Notes under the pieces: generated by a model
What the model saw: only the letters and a program-made list of their open reading frames with translations
The model's database searches: none
What the model was told of the DNA's origin: nothing
Assembly (NCBI GenBank): GCA_046349085.1
Contig: JAXMDA010000007.1
Location: forward strand, 62,001 to 126,000
Direction of reading: 5' to 3'
Length of the DNA stretch: 64,000 nt
Origin: JAJXWB01 sp046349085
GTDB taxonomy: Bacteria; Pseudomonadota; Alphaproteobacteria; Rhizobiales; Beijerinckiaceae
Translations under genes and position numbers: made by a program
Shown: piece by piece, positions 32,647-41,117 of the stretch
Layout: every line of letters starts with the position of its first letter
Position numbering within the stretch: position 1 is the stretch's first letter

Positions 32647-35600
32647 ATGGCCACTCTCATACTTGCAGCTGTCGGCTCGGCCGTCGGCGGGTTCATCGCC
32701 GGTCCTCTGGGCGCGCTTGCCGGCCAGGCGCTCGGCGGCCTCGGCGGCGCGCTGCTGCAGCCGCGCGCGGGCGCGAACACGCGCGTCGAGATCGGCCCGC
32801 GTCTCACCAAGGTCGCTGGCCTCACCTCGATGGAGGGCGCGCCGCTGCCGCGCGTCTACGGCCGCGCGCGCATCGGCGGCCAGATGATCTGGGCGACGCG
32901 CCTTCTCGAACAGACCAACGTGTCGGTCGCGCCGGGGTCGGGCGGCAAGGCGACGGGGCCCGCGCGCCCGGCGCAGGTGAACATCTCCTACAGCTATTTC
33001 GCCAATTTCGCGGTCGGCCTGTGCGAAGGCCCGATCGCCTTCGTGCGTCGCGTATGGGCGGACGGGCAGGAGCTCGACCTGACGACGGTGACGATGCGCG
33101 TCTACACGGGCGACGAGGCGCAGGACGCCGATCCGCTGATCGTCGCCAAGGAAGGCGCCGATGCCGTTCCGGCCTATCGCGGTCTGGCGTATGTCGTGTT
33201 CGAGCGGATGCCGATCGCCGCGTTCGGCAATCGCGTGCCGCAGCTTTCCTTCGAGGTCGTGCGGCCGGTGGACGGCGTCGCGCGCATGATCCGCGCCGTC
33301 GACATCATCCCCGGCGCGACCGAATTCGGATACCAGCCGAATCTGCATTCGAGCTATCCGGGGCCGGGAACGACGGTGCAGGAAAATCGCAGCCAGTCCT
33401 GGGCCGCGACCGACTGGAAGGGCTCGCTCGACGCGCTGCAGGCGCTCTGCCCGAATCTGGAAAGCGTCGCGCTCGTCGTCGCCTGGTTCGGCGACGATCT
33501 GCGCGCCGGCCATTGCACGATCGCGCCGCGCGTCGACAACGCGTTCAAGACAATGCCTTCCATCTTCGGTTCGGACTGGGCGGTGGCCGGACTTTCGCGC
33601 GCGACCGCGCGGCTGGTCAGCCAGATCGACGGCGTGTCTGCCTATGGCGGCACGCCGTCGGACGACAGCGTCGTCGCCGCGATCAAGGATCTGAAAGCGC
33701 GCGGCCTCTCGGTCGTCCTCTATCCCTTCGTGATGATGGATATCGAGGCGGACAATGCGCTGCCCGATCCATGGACCGGGGCTGCGTCCCAACCGGCCTA
33801 TCCCTGGCGCGGCCGCATCGTCTGCGATCCCGCGCCCGGCCGGCCGGCGACCGTAGACGCCACGCCTGCCGCCGCTTCGCAGGTCGCCGCCTTCTTCGGC
33901 TCGCCGGCGCCCGGCGCCAGCGAATGGTCGTATCGTCGCTTCGTTCTGCATTGCGCCGATCTCTGCGCGCAGGCGGGCGGCGTCGACGCATTTCTGGTCG
34001 GCTCGGAACTCGTCGCCCTGACGCGCGTGCGCTCGAGCCCCGGCGTCTATCCCGCCACGCAGGCGCTGGCGACGCTCGCCGCGGACGTGAAAGTAAAGCT
34101 CGGCGGCGCGACGAAAGTCTCCTATGCCGCCGACTGGACCGAATATGGCGCGCATGTGCTGAACGGCGGCGCCGAAGTGCGCTTTCCGCTCGATGTCCTC
34201 TGGTCGTCGCCCGCGGTCGATTTCGTCGGCCTCGACGCTTACTGGCCGCTGTCCGACTGGCGCGACGGCGCGCATCTCGACGCTGCCGAGGCCGACGACA
34301 TCTATGACCTCGCCTATCTCACGCGCCGCATCGGCGCGGGCGAGGCCTACGACTGGTTCTACGCCGACGCCGCCGCGCGGCTTGCGCAAACGCGCACGCC
34401 GATCACGGACGGCGCCTGTGGCAAGCCCTGGACGTTCAGGCAGAAGGATCTCGTCGACTGGTGGTCGAACGCGCATGTCGAGCGCGTCGGCGGCGCCGAG
34501 TTGCCGGGCGCGACCGGCTGGGTTGCGCGCAGCAAGCCGATCTGGCTGGTGGAGACGGGCTGCCCGGCCGTCGATCGCGGCGCCAACGCGCCCAACGTCT
34601 TCCCCGACGGCAAGTCGAGCGAAGGCGGCCTGCCGCATTTTTCGCGCGGATTCCGCGACGACCTGATGCAGGCGCGCTTCATCGAGGCGACGCTCGCGCG
34701 TTTCGATCCGGCGGCGCCCGATTTCGATCCGGCCTGCAATCCCCTGTCGCCGCTCTACGGCGGCCGCATGGTCGAGGCTGCGCACATTCATTTCTGGGCC
34801 TGGGACGCGCGGCCGTTTCCGGCCTTTCCCGATCTCGGTCTCCTGTGGGCGGATGCGCCGAACTGGGAAACCGGCCACTGGCTCAACGGGCGCCTCGAGG
34901 GCCTTGCGCTCGATCGTCTCGTGGCGGAACTCGCCGCGCCGGCGATCGAGGACGGCGTGTCGTCGCCGCGTCCCGACGTGCGCGGCTTCGTCGACGGCTA
35001 CGTGCTCGACCGCGCCATGTCGGCGCGCGCGGCGATCGAGCCGTTGGCCGCCGCCTTCGCCTTCGATCCGATCGTTTCCGGCGGCGCCGTGCGCTTTCTG
35101 AAACGCGCGCGAAAGGCCGCGCTGGCCCTGTCCGAAGACGATCTCGTCCCCGATCGCGATGGCGCGCTCGTTCGCGTCACGCGCGCGCAGGAAAGCGAGC
35201 TGCCGCACGAGATCGCGCTGACGTTTGGCGACGCCGACAACGACTACGAGACGGCGACGGTGCTGTCGCGACGCCTCGAAGGCTGGTCGCAGCGTCGCAG
35301 CGAGAACGAGACGGCGGTAATGACCAACCGCGCCGCCGCGCAGCGCATCGCCGACGTCTGGCTCGAGGATACATGGCGCGCGCGGGAGACCGCGGAGTTT
35401 CGCCTGGCGCCGCAGGCCGCGACGGTCGAGCCCGGGGATGTCGTGACCTTGCCGGCAAACGGCGCGATCTCGTGGCAGATCACGCGCATCATGGAAGGCC
35501 CGGCGCGCGAATGTTTCGCCCGCGCCGTCGATGCCACGATCTACGATCGCGCGCCGCCCGCCTATGCGCGTCGCGCGCGCGAAAAGCCGCGCGCGCCGGG

Positions 35601-36531
35601 GCCGCCGCATGTCGTCGTGCTCGATCTGGCGATTGCGCGCAACAATCCGACGACGACGCAATTCATCGCCGCCTGCGCCGATCCGTGGCCGGGCGCGCTC
35701 GTCGTCTATCGCAAGTACGGCTTCACGCTCGATCCTCTCTTGACACTTCCTGCCTCCGCCACGATCGGCGAAACGCTCGACGATCTCGGCCCCGGGCCTG
35801 TCGCGCGCTTCGATCGCGGCGCGAAGCTGACGGTCAAACTTCATTCCGGCGCGCTTGCCGGCGTCGGCGACGCGCTTGCGCTCGAAGGCCGCGCGAGCAT
35901 GGCGATCTGCGGGCCGGACGGCGCATGGGAAACCTTCGCCTTCGCGCAGGCCGAGCTTGTCGCGCGCGACACCTACAGGCTGTCGCGCCTGCTGCGTGGC
36001 CTCGGCGGCGAGGAAGCGCTCGCCGGCCGCACCGTTCCGGCCGGCGCGACGGTCGTGCTGCTCGATCGCGCCGTCGCGCCGCTCGCCTCCGGCCTGTCGT
36101 CGATCGGCGTGACGCTCGATCTGCGCGTCGGCCCTGCCGACCGCGACGTCAGCGATGCGACTTTCGTCGCCGTCACGGCGACGGCGACGAAGAAGGCCCT
36201 GGCGCCTTACGCGCCGGTTCGCGCGCGCGCCGTCGCGAGCGCGGCCGGTATCCAGATCGGCTTCGTGCGGCGCGGCCGCGTCGACGCGGACGCATGGGAG
36301 CCGATGGAGATTCCGCTCGGCGAAGACGCGGAAAAATACACGATCGAAATCGCGCGGCCCTCGGGCGGTCCGCGCGTGCTGACGGCGACGACGCCCGCGA
36401 TTCTCTATGCGACGGCCGACATCGTCGCGGATTTCGGCGCGCCGCCGGGCGCGCTCGATCTGACGATCCGCCAGGTCAGCGCCGCCGTCGGTCAGGGATT
36501 TCCGCTCGTCGCTCACGTTTCCGTTCAGTGA
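32647..36531 (+). CDS. GTA g15-like baseplate megatron protein
   Basis: The 1294-aa product is the largest gene of the cluster and matches the GTA megatron. It begins with a glycine-rich hydrophobic helix (penetration segment, about 1-40). A tail-hub region follows, then a TIM-barrel glycosidase-like domain (about 390-740, with FVGLDAYWPLSDWRDG), and rcc01694-type tail domains to the C-terminus. It forms the central baseplate and opens on contact with the recipient cell. The ATG is 28 bp after g14. Confidence 0.93.
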   Translation: MATLILAAVGSAVGGFIAGPLGALAGQALGGLGGALLQPRAGANTRVEIGPRLTKVAGLTSMEGAPLPRVYGRARIGGQMIWATRLLEQTNVSVAPGSGGKATGPARPAQVNISYSYFANFAVGLCEGPIAFVRRVWADGQELDLTTVTMRVYTGDEAQDADPLIVAKEGADAVPAYRGLAYVVFERMPIAAFGNRVPQLSFEVVRPVDGVARMIRAVDIIPGATEFGYQPNLHSSYPGPGTTVQENRSQSWAATDWKGSLDALQALCPNLESVALVVAWFGDDLRAGHCTIAPRVDNAFKTMPSIFGSDWAVAGLSRATARLVSQIDGVSAYGGTPSDDSVVAAIKDLKARGLSVVLYPFVMMDIEADNALPDPWTGAASQPAYPWRGRIVCDPAPGRPATVDATPAAASQVAAFFGSPAPGASEWSYRRFVLHCADLCAQAGGVDAFLVGSELVALTRVRSSPGVYPATQALATLAADVKVKLGGATKVSYAADWTEYGAHVLNGGAEVRFPLDVLWSSPAVDFVGLDAYWPLSDWRDGAHLDAAEADDIYDLAYLTRRIGAGEAYDWFYADAAARLAQTRTPITDGACGKPWTFRQKDLVDWWSNAHVERVGGAELPGATGWVARSKPIWLVETGCPAVDRGANAPNVFPDGKSSEGGLPHFSRGFRDDLMQARFIEATLARFDPAAPDFDPACNPLSPLYGGRMVEAAHIHFWAWDARPFPAFPDLGLLWADAPNWETGHWLNGRLEGLALDRLVAELAAPAIEDGVSSPRPDVRGFVDGYVLDRAMSARAAIEPLAAAFAFDPIVSGGAVRFLKRARKAALALSEDDLVPDRDGALVRVTRAQESELPHEIALTFGDADNDYETATVLSRRLEGWSQRRSENETAVMTNRAAAQRIADVWLEDTWRARETAEFRLAPQAATVEPGDVVTLPANGAISWQITRIMEGPARECFARAVDATIYDRAPPAYARRAREKPRAPGPPHVVVLDLAIARNNPTTTQFIAACADPWPGALVVYRKYGFTLDPLLTLPASATIGETLDDLGPGPVARFDRGAKLTVKLHSGALAGVGDALALEGRASMAICGPDGAWETFAFAQAELVARDTYRLSRLLRGLGGEEALAGRTVPAGATVVLLDRAVAPLASGLSSIGVTLDLRVGPADRDVSDATFVAVTATATKKALAPYAPVRARAVASAAGIQIGFVRRGRVDADAWEPMEIPLGEDAEKYTIEIARPSGGPRVLTATTPAILYATADIVADFGAPPGALDLTIRQVSAAVGQGFPLVAHVSVQ

Positions 36532-36537
36532 GGCAAC

Positions 36538-38091
36538 ATGTCGAACAGCAACAGGCTTGCGCTGCCCTTCATCGACGCGGCGCAATCGCAGAAGCACGTC
36601 ACCCACAATGAAGCGCTCGTCGCGCTCGATGCGCTCGTGCATCTCGCCGTCAAGGCGCGCAACGTCTCTGCGCCTCCGGCGTCGCCGCTCGAGGGCGACC
36701 GCTATCTCGTGCCCTCAGGCGCGACCGGCGGCTTCGCCGGCCATGCTAACGCCATCGCGGCGTTCGACAATGGCGGCTGGGCCTTTCTGGCGCCGAAGGC
36801 CGGCTGGCGCGTCTATGTCGAGGGCGAGGGACTTTTCCTGCTGTTCGACGCCGCCGCGTGGAAAGACGTCGGCCTTTCGCTGCAAAGCCTGCAGAACCTG
36901 TCGCGGCTCGGCGTTGGCGCGACGGCCGACGCTGCGAACCCGGTGCTCGCCAAGCTCAACGGCGCGCTGTTCACGGCGCGCGCCACGAGCGAAGGCGGCA
37001 CGGGCGACCTGCGTTTTGCGCTGAACAAGAGCGCGGCCGGCAATACGGTCTCGCAGCTCTATCAGACGAATTATTCCGGCCGCGCCGAAACGGGGCTGAC
37101 CGGCGACGACCGCTTCCGCATCAAGGTGTCGGCCGACGGGACGACGTGGCGCGACGCATTGAGCGCCGATCCGGCGACCGGGCTGGTTTCGTTGCCGCAA
37201 ACCGCCGGCGCCGCGAATGGCCTCGCGACGCTGGACGCGTCGGGCAAGGTTCCCGCCGCGCAATTGCCGGCGGGCGCGGGCGGCGGCCTCGCGAGTTTTC
37301 GCAACCGTCTGCGCAACGCCTCGTTTCTGGTCAACCAGCGCAATGTCGGCGGCACGGTCACGCTCGCCGCCGGCGCCTATGGGCATGACGGCGCCAAGGC
37401 GGGGACGGGCGGTTGCGCCTATACGTTCGCGCAGAGCGGCGTCGATGTCACGATCACCATCGTCTCGGGCACGCTGATCCTGCCGATCGAGGACAGGTTG
37501 GTCGAGGGCGGCGTCTATCGCCTGTCGCACGCCGGCGCGGCGCAGGCGCGGGTCTGGCAGGGAACGGGCTCGACGGGGTCGGGCGCCTATGCCGCGGCGC
37601 CTTTCACGACGGCGAGCCTCGCCGCCAACACGCAGACCAACGTCGAGTTCTCGACGGGAACGATCCTCAGGCCGCAACTGGAGCCGGGCGCGGCCGACAC
37701 GGCGTTCGAGCGCCGCCCTCACGCCTTCGAACTGGCGCTCTGCCAGCGCTATTACTATCGCCGCGCTTCGGCGAGCAATAACGACGTCATCTGCATGATG
37801 TCGGCCTTCGGCCTCGGCATATGGGGGAAATTGTTCGAACTCCCCGTCGAGATGCGCGCGGACGGCGCCACGGTGGGCTTCTCCGCTCCCACGCACATAT
37901 CGGCATGGAACGCCGCCGCCGCCTCCCTTTACGCCATATCGGTCATCAACGGGCCGCAGGCGAGCCGGCGTTCGGTCAGCGTCTACGGCGGCATGACGGT
38001 CAGCGGCTCGCCGGGTCTTTCATCCGGCCAGGCGATCTTCGTTCAGTTCAACACGACCAGCGGCTGGATCGACGCCAGCGTGGAGATTTGA
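36538..38091 (+). CDS. DUF2793 tail-fibre protein
   Basis: The 517-aa product starts with DUF2793 (about 1-115: LALPFIDAAQSQKHVTHNEALVALD, DRYLVPSGATGGFAGH), which anchors GTA and phage tail fibres to the baseplate. The middle is repetitive and beta-rich. The C-terminal part holds a typical tail-fibre ending (ILRPQLEPGAADTAFERR, ALCQRYYYRR) followed by about 110 residues likely to form the receptor-binding tip. It starts 7 bases after g15. It probably decides which cells are bound. Confidence 0.85.
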   Translation: MSNSNRLALPFIDAAQSQKHVTHNEALVALDALVHLAVKARNVSAPPASPLEGDRYLVPSGATGGFAGHANAIAAFDNGGWAFLAPKAGWRVYVEGEGLFLLFDAAAWKDVGLSLQSLQNLSRLGVGATADAANPVLAKLNGALFTARATSEGGTGDLRFALNKSAAGNTVSQLYQTNYSGRAETGLTGDDRFRIKVSADGTTWRDALSADPATGLVSLPQTAGAANGLATLDASGKVPAAQLPAGAGGGLASFRNRLRNASFLVNQRNVGGTVTLAAGAYGHDGAKAGTGGCAYTFAQSGVDVTITIVSGTLILPIEDRLVEGGVYRLSHAGAAQARVWQGTGSTGSGAYAAAPFTTASLAANTQTNVEFSTGTILRPQLEPGAADTAFERRPHAFELALCQRYYYRRASASNNDVICMMSAFGLGIWGKLFELPVEMRADGATVGFSAPTHISAWNAAAASLYAISVINGPQASRRSVSVYGGMTVSGSPGLSSGQAIFVQFNTTSGWIDASVEI

Positions 38092-38093
38092 CC

Positions 38094-38543
38094 ATGCGCT
38101 ACATCGTTCCCCGCGATCACGACGGGGCGCTGTCGACATCCCTGGTCGAGCGCCACGACGACGACGGTTCGATTCACTTCGTGCCGCTCTGCGAAGGCAA
38201 TGTCGACGCCGAGCGTTTCAGAAACTGGATGGCCGAAGGCGGGACGCCGGAGACCGCGCCGCATGGCGGCGCGCAAATCCTGGCGGCGCGGATCGCCGGC
38301 GAGTGCCAGCGCCGCATCTACGCCGTCGCCTCGCAGACCTGCCAGATGAACATGACGGCCTGGATCGCCAGCGGGCAGGCCGACGAAGGCGAAAGGGCCG
38401 CTTTCAACGCTGCGCTCGCCTGGGTGCAGGCGATGCGCGCGGCTTGCGCCGATCTGATCGCGGCGGGCGAGGCGGCCTTTGCCGACGACCGGTCCTGGCC
38501 GGCGTGTCCGACCGCCGCCGTGACGCTCGCCGCGCGTTTCTAA
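38094..38543 (+). CDS. Small protein after the tail fibre, possible fibre chaperone
   Basis: The 149-aa product starts 3 bases after the fibre stop. It has a short beta-like start, an acidic middle and a helical C-terminal half (NMTAWIASGQADEG, ALAWVQAMRAACADLI). I do not recognise the family. Position directly after a tail fibre is typical of fibre-assembly chaperones, which is the only basis for the suggestion. Confidence 0.6.
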   Translation: MRYIVPRDHDGALSTSLVERHDDDGSIHFVPLCEGNVDAERFRNWMAEGGTPETAPHGGAQILAARIAGECQRRIYAVASQTCQMNMTAWIASGQADEGERAAFNAALAWVQAMRAACADLIAAGEAAFADDRSWPACPTAAVTLAARF

Positions 38544-38626
38544 CCGCCGCTCTCTCTTCACGCACGCAGCCTTCGGCAGCCGCGCATGGCGCGGCCGCGC
38601 CGGCGCGCATTCATCGGGACGCGATC

Positions 38627-39415
38627 ATGACCACGCCAACGAAAATGTCGGCGGCCTGCCGCCGCAAGATTACCGAGCCATCGGAAGGCAAGCGCCTGAA
38701 CGCCTACCGCGATTGCGTCGGCGTCTGGACGATCGGCTATGGCCATACGTCGCGCGCCGGCGCGCCGCAGGTCGGGCCGGGCTTGAAGATCACGGATGCG
38801 GAAGCCGACGAAATCCTCTCGCGCGACCTCGCCGTCTTCGAGCGCGGCGTCGCCGCGGCGCTGGCGAAGGCGAAGGGCGAGGTTCTGCAGCGTGAGTTCG
38901 ACGCGCTCGTCGATCTCGCCTTCAACATCGGTCTCGGCGCCTTTCGCTCGTCCTCGCTGCTGCGCGCCTATCTCGCCGGCGACAAGGCGAAGGCGGCGGA
39001 GAAATTTCTCGACTGGACGAAGGCCGGCGGCCGTGTCGCGCCGGGCCTCGTCGCCCGCCGCAAGCGCGAGCGCGCCTGGTTCCTGACCGGCCGCCTGCCG
39101 GGCGAGCGCCTGCCGGATCGCGCCGCCGCCGCCGAGCCCGCGCATTTCCTCGACGCGCCGGACCCCGCGCGCGTCCGCCTCGCCAATCTCGTGCAACTCC
39201 ATGGAGCAGATCTCATGAAAGGCTATCGCACCGTTCTCATCGGCCTCGTTCTCGCGATCGGGCCCGCCGCCCTGCAATATCTCGGCGCCGTCGACTGGAG
39301 CGCGCTGCTCGGCCCGACCGGGGCGTTCTTCGTCTCGGGCGTCGTCGCCGTCCTCATGCGCTTCGTCACGACGACGCCCGTGGGAAAGCCCGACGCGACG
39401 GAGACGGGCAGGTGA
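38627..39415 (+). CDS. GH24 lysozyme (endolysin) fused to a holin-like membrane domain
   Basis: The 262-aa product has a T4-type lysozyme domain (about 8-160) with the exact catalytic spacing Glu20, Asp29 and Thr35 (EGKRLNAYRDCVGVWT). After a linker (about 160-195) it continues into a 66-residue hydrophobic region with two membrane segments and the end RFVTTTPVGK, the usual signature of separate small holin-like proteins in Rhizobiales phage regions. An ATG with a GGAG site starts that part internally. No signal peptide precedes the enzyme. It should release particles by cell lysis. Confidence 0.88.
   Translation: MTTPTKMSAACRRKITEPSEGKRLNAYRDCVGVWTIGYGHTSRAGAPQVGPGLKITDAEADEILSRDLAVFERGVAAALAKAKGEVLQREFDALVDLAFNIGLGAFRSSSLLRAYLAGDKAKAAEKFLDWTKAGGRVAPGLVARRKRERAWFLTGRLPGERLPDRAAAAEPAHFLDAPDPARVRLANLVQLHGADLMKGYRTVLIGLVLAIGPAALQYLGAVDWSALLGPTGAFFVSGVVAVLMRFVTTTPVGKPDATETGR
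39215..39415 (+). CDS. Holin-like protein from an internal in-frame start
   Basis: An ATG at 39215, 8 bases after GGAG (39203-39206), would give a 66-aa protein (MKGYRTVLIGLVLAIG...) with two membrane helices and the RFVTTTPVGK end. Comparable proteins are encoded as separate genes next to lysozymes in other Rhizobiales. The same bases are translated in the lysozyme fusion, so two products may be made. Not proven. Confidence 0.55.
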   Translation: MKGYRTVLIGLVLAIGPAALQYLGAVDWSALLGPTGAFFVSGVVAVLMRFVTTTPVGKPDATETGR

Positions 39416-39708
39416 GCCTGTCGCCATCGGCGCAGTCGCTTGTCGACGCCGCGCTGGCGCTGGCGCGCGACGACGGGCCGCGCTTCATCGCGGCGTTGAA
39501 GGCGCATGACTGGAAGGCGGCGGCCAGACAAGTTGTCCTCGCCGAACTTCAGCTCGCCGCCGCCGCAGGCGTTCGCGGCGCGGCGCTCGCGCTGCGGTTG
39601 GCGCCGCTCGCCGAATTTCTCTCCGCCCATCCCGCCGACCCGGCTTCGCCCGCCATGGGCAAGGCGACGGGCGGCGAGGGCGGCCAGAACATTTCGACAG
39701 GAGCCTGA
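39412..39708 (+). CDS. Small Ala/Leu-rich helical protein of the lysis region
   Basis: The 98-aa product starts at a GTG overlapping the lysozyme stop by 4 bases. It is helical and Ala-rich (AALALARDDGPRFIAALKAHDW) without membrane segments. I do not recognise it. Coupling to the lysozyme suggests a lysis or assembly role. Confidence 0.6.
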   Translation: MSLSPSAQSLVDAALALARDDGPRFIAALKAHDWKAAARQVVLAELQLAAAAGVRGAALALRLAPLAEFLSAHPADPASPAMGKATGGEGGQNISTGA

Positions 39709-39710
39709 AC

Positions 39711-39998
39711 ATGAGGAAGATCGTTGCGATCGCGCTTGCGCTTGCGCTGGCCGGATGCGCGCAGGGGCAGCAGGCGGCGGAATGGCTGGCCTCCGACCGG
39801 GCGCAGAAGGCGGCCGCCAATCTCAAGACGTTAGCCGTCGCGATCGATTGCGGCCTGGTCGTCTCTGGCGCGGCGCTGTCGAAGGACATCGCCGCCATCG
39901 TCGAGGCCCGGCAGGCGGCGATCGATCGAGCCGGCAAGGTTCATGCGGTTTCGATGGCGGTCTGCGACGCCTTGGGTGGAAGCTCCGCGGGCAGGTGA
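39711..39998 (+). CDS. Small lipoprotein after the lysis genes, possible spanin
   Basis: The 95-aa product has a lipoprotein signal with lipobox LAGC at residue 16, followed by a helical domain with two further cysteines. It starts 2 bases after the preceding stop. A small lipoprotein directly after endolysin and holin is where phages encode outer-membrane spanins (Rz1/u-spanin), but there is no sequence proof. Confidence 0.65.
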   Translation: MRKIVAIALALALAGCAQGQQAAEWLASDRAQKAAANLKTLAVAIDCGLVVSGAALSKDIAAIVEARQAAIDRAGKVHAVSMAVCDALGGSSAGR

Positions 39999-40072
39999 TT
40001 GTGGATCGGGCGCGCTTGCTCCACCATCGCCCATTCAGGCGCCATTCATCCCCGGCGCGAGACGATGGCGAC

Positions 40073-40405
40073 ATGCGCTTCCTCGGCATCCCGCTTCTAG
40101 CATTGGCGATGTCCGCCGCAGGCGGAGCGGCGGCCGAAGACGTCAATCGGCCGGTCCCCGATCGCGCCTGCTACAACGCCCCCGAGACGCGCGAAAAAAT
40201 CCTCGCCAACGGTCTGGCCGATCCCTTCGCGCTGCTGCGCGCGCAGGCCGCCGAACAGCGCGCCGAGCCGATCGCCGTCAAGCTCTGTCGCCACGGCGAC
40301 GTCTATGTCTACGAGATCGACCTTTTGCGCCGGGACGGCCGCCTGATACATAGCCGTGTCGACGCCCGCTCCGGCCATCTCACGGCCGAGCAGGGTCGCA
40401 GATAG
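40073..40405 (+). CDS. Small secreted PepSY-like protein upstream of feuPQ
   Basis: The 110-aa product has a signal peptide (about 1-21, AAAED) and a domain with the PepSY-like pattern VYVYEIDLLRRDGRLIHSRVDARSGHL. Two cysteines may pair. It lies 16 bp before the response regulator, so it is likely the periplasmic input or modulator of the FeuQ-like kinase. Confidence 0.75.
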   Translation: MRFLGIPLLALAMSAAGGAAAEDVNRPVPDRACYNAPETREKILANGLADPFALLRAQAAEQRAEPIAVKLCRHGDVYVYEIDLLRRDGRLIHSRVDARSGHLTAEQGRR

Positions 40406-40421
40406 GACAGGGAGGCTCGGG

Positions 40422-41117
40422 GTGCGGCTGCTGGTCGTCGAGGACGACAAGGATCTGAACCGTCAGCTCGCGCAGGCGCTGGGCCATGCGGGCTATGCGG
40501 TCGACCGCGCCTTCGATGGCGAGGAGGGCCAGTTTCTCGGCGAAACCGAGCCCTACGACGCCGTCGTGCTCGATATCGGCCTGCCCAAGATCGACGGCGT
40601 CGCCGTTCTCGAGGCCTGGCGCAAGGCCGGCCGCACCATGCCGGTCCTGATTCTCACCGCCCGCGACGGCTGGAGCGAGAAGGTGCGCGGCTTCGACGCC
40701 GGCGCCGACGATTACGTCACCAAGCCCTTTCATCTCGAGGAGGTGCTGGCGCGCCTGCGCGCGCTGACGCGCCGTGCGACCGGCCATGCGAGCGCCGAAC
40801 TGGTCTGCGGCCCGGTTCGCCTCGACACCAAGGCCGGCCGCGTGCATGTCGACGGCGCCGCGATCAAGCTGACCTCGCACGAATACCGCCTGCTCGCCTA
40901 TCTCATGCACCACACCGGCCGCGTCGTCTCGCGCACCGAGATCGTCGAGCATCTCTACGATCAGGACTTCGACCGCGATTCCAATACGGTCGAGGTCTTC
41001 GTCGGCCGCCTGCGCAAGAAGCTCGGCGCCGAGATCATCCAGACCGTGCGCGGGCTCGGCTATCTGGTCGCTCCGCCCGACGAGCAGGCCGGATCGGCCC
41101 GGCCCAATCCCCGATAA
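40422..41117 (+). CDS. feuP: FeuP-like OmpR-family response regulator
   Basis: The 231-aa product has a receiver domain (VVEDD, phosphorylated Asp in VVLDIGLP, Lys in VTKPF) and a winged-helix DNA-binding domain. In rhizobia FeuP/FeuQ controls cyclic glucan export and was first linked to iron uptake. The GTG at 40422 follows GGGAGG. Its stop overlaps the kinase start. Confidence 0.85.
   Translation: MRLLVVEDDKDLNRQLAQALGHAGYAVDRAFDGEEGQFLGETEPYDAVVLDIGLPKIDGVAVLEAWRKAGRTMPVLILTARDGWSEKVRGFDAGADDYVTKPFHLEEVLARLRALTRRATGHASAELVCGPVRLDTKAGRVHVDGAAIKLTSHEYRLLAYLMHHTGRVVSRTEIVEHLYDQDFDRDSNTVEVFVGRLRKKLGAEIIQTVRGLGYLVAPPDEQAGSARPNPR

Noticed and set aside
32635..36642. Open frame of 1335 codons on the minus strand opposite g15
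   Set aside because: Arg/Ala-rich shadow of the megatron gene; no motif, and the opposite strand has full family matches.
19806..40405. Interpretation as an ordinary integrated prophage
   Set aside because: No integrase, attachment repeats, repressor, excision or replication genes are visible, while every core GTA gene is present in GTA order.
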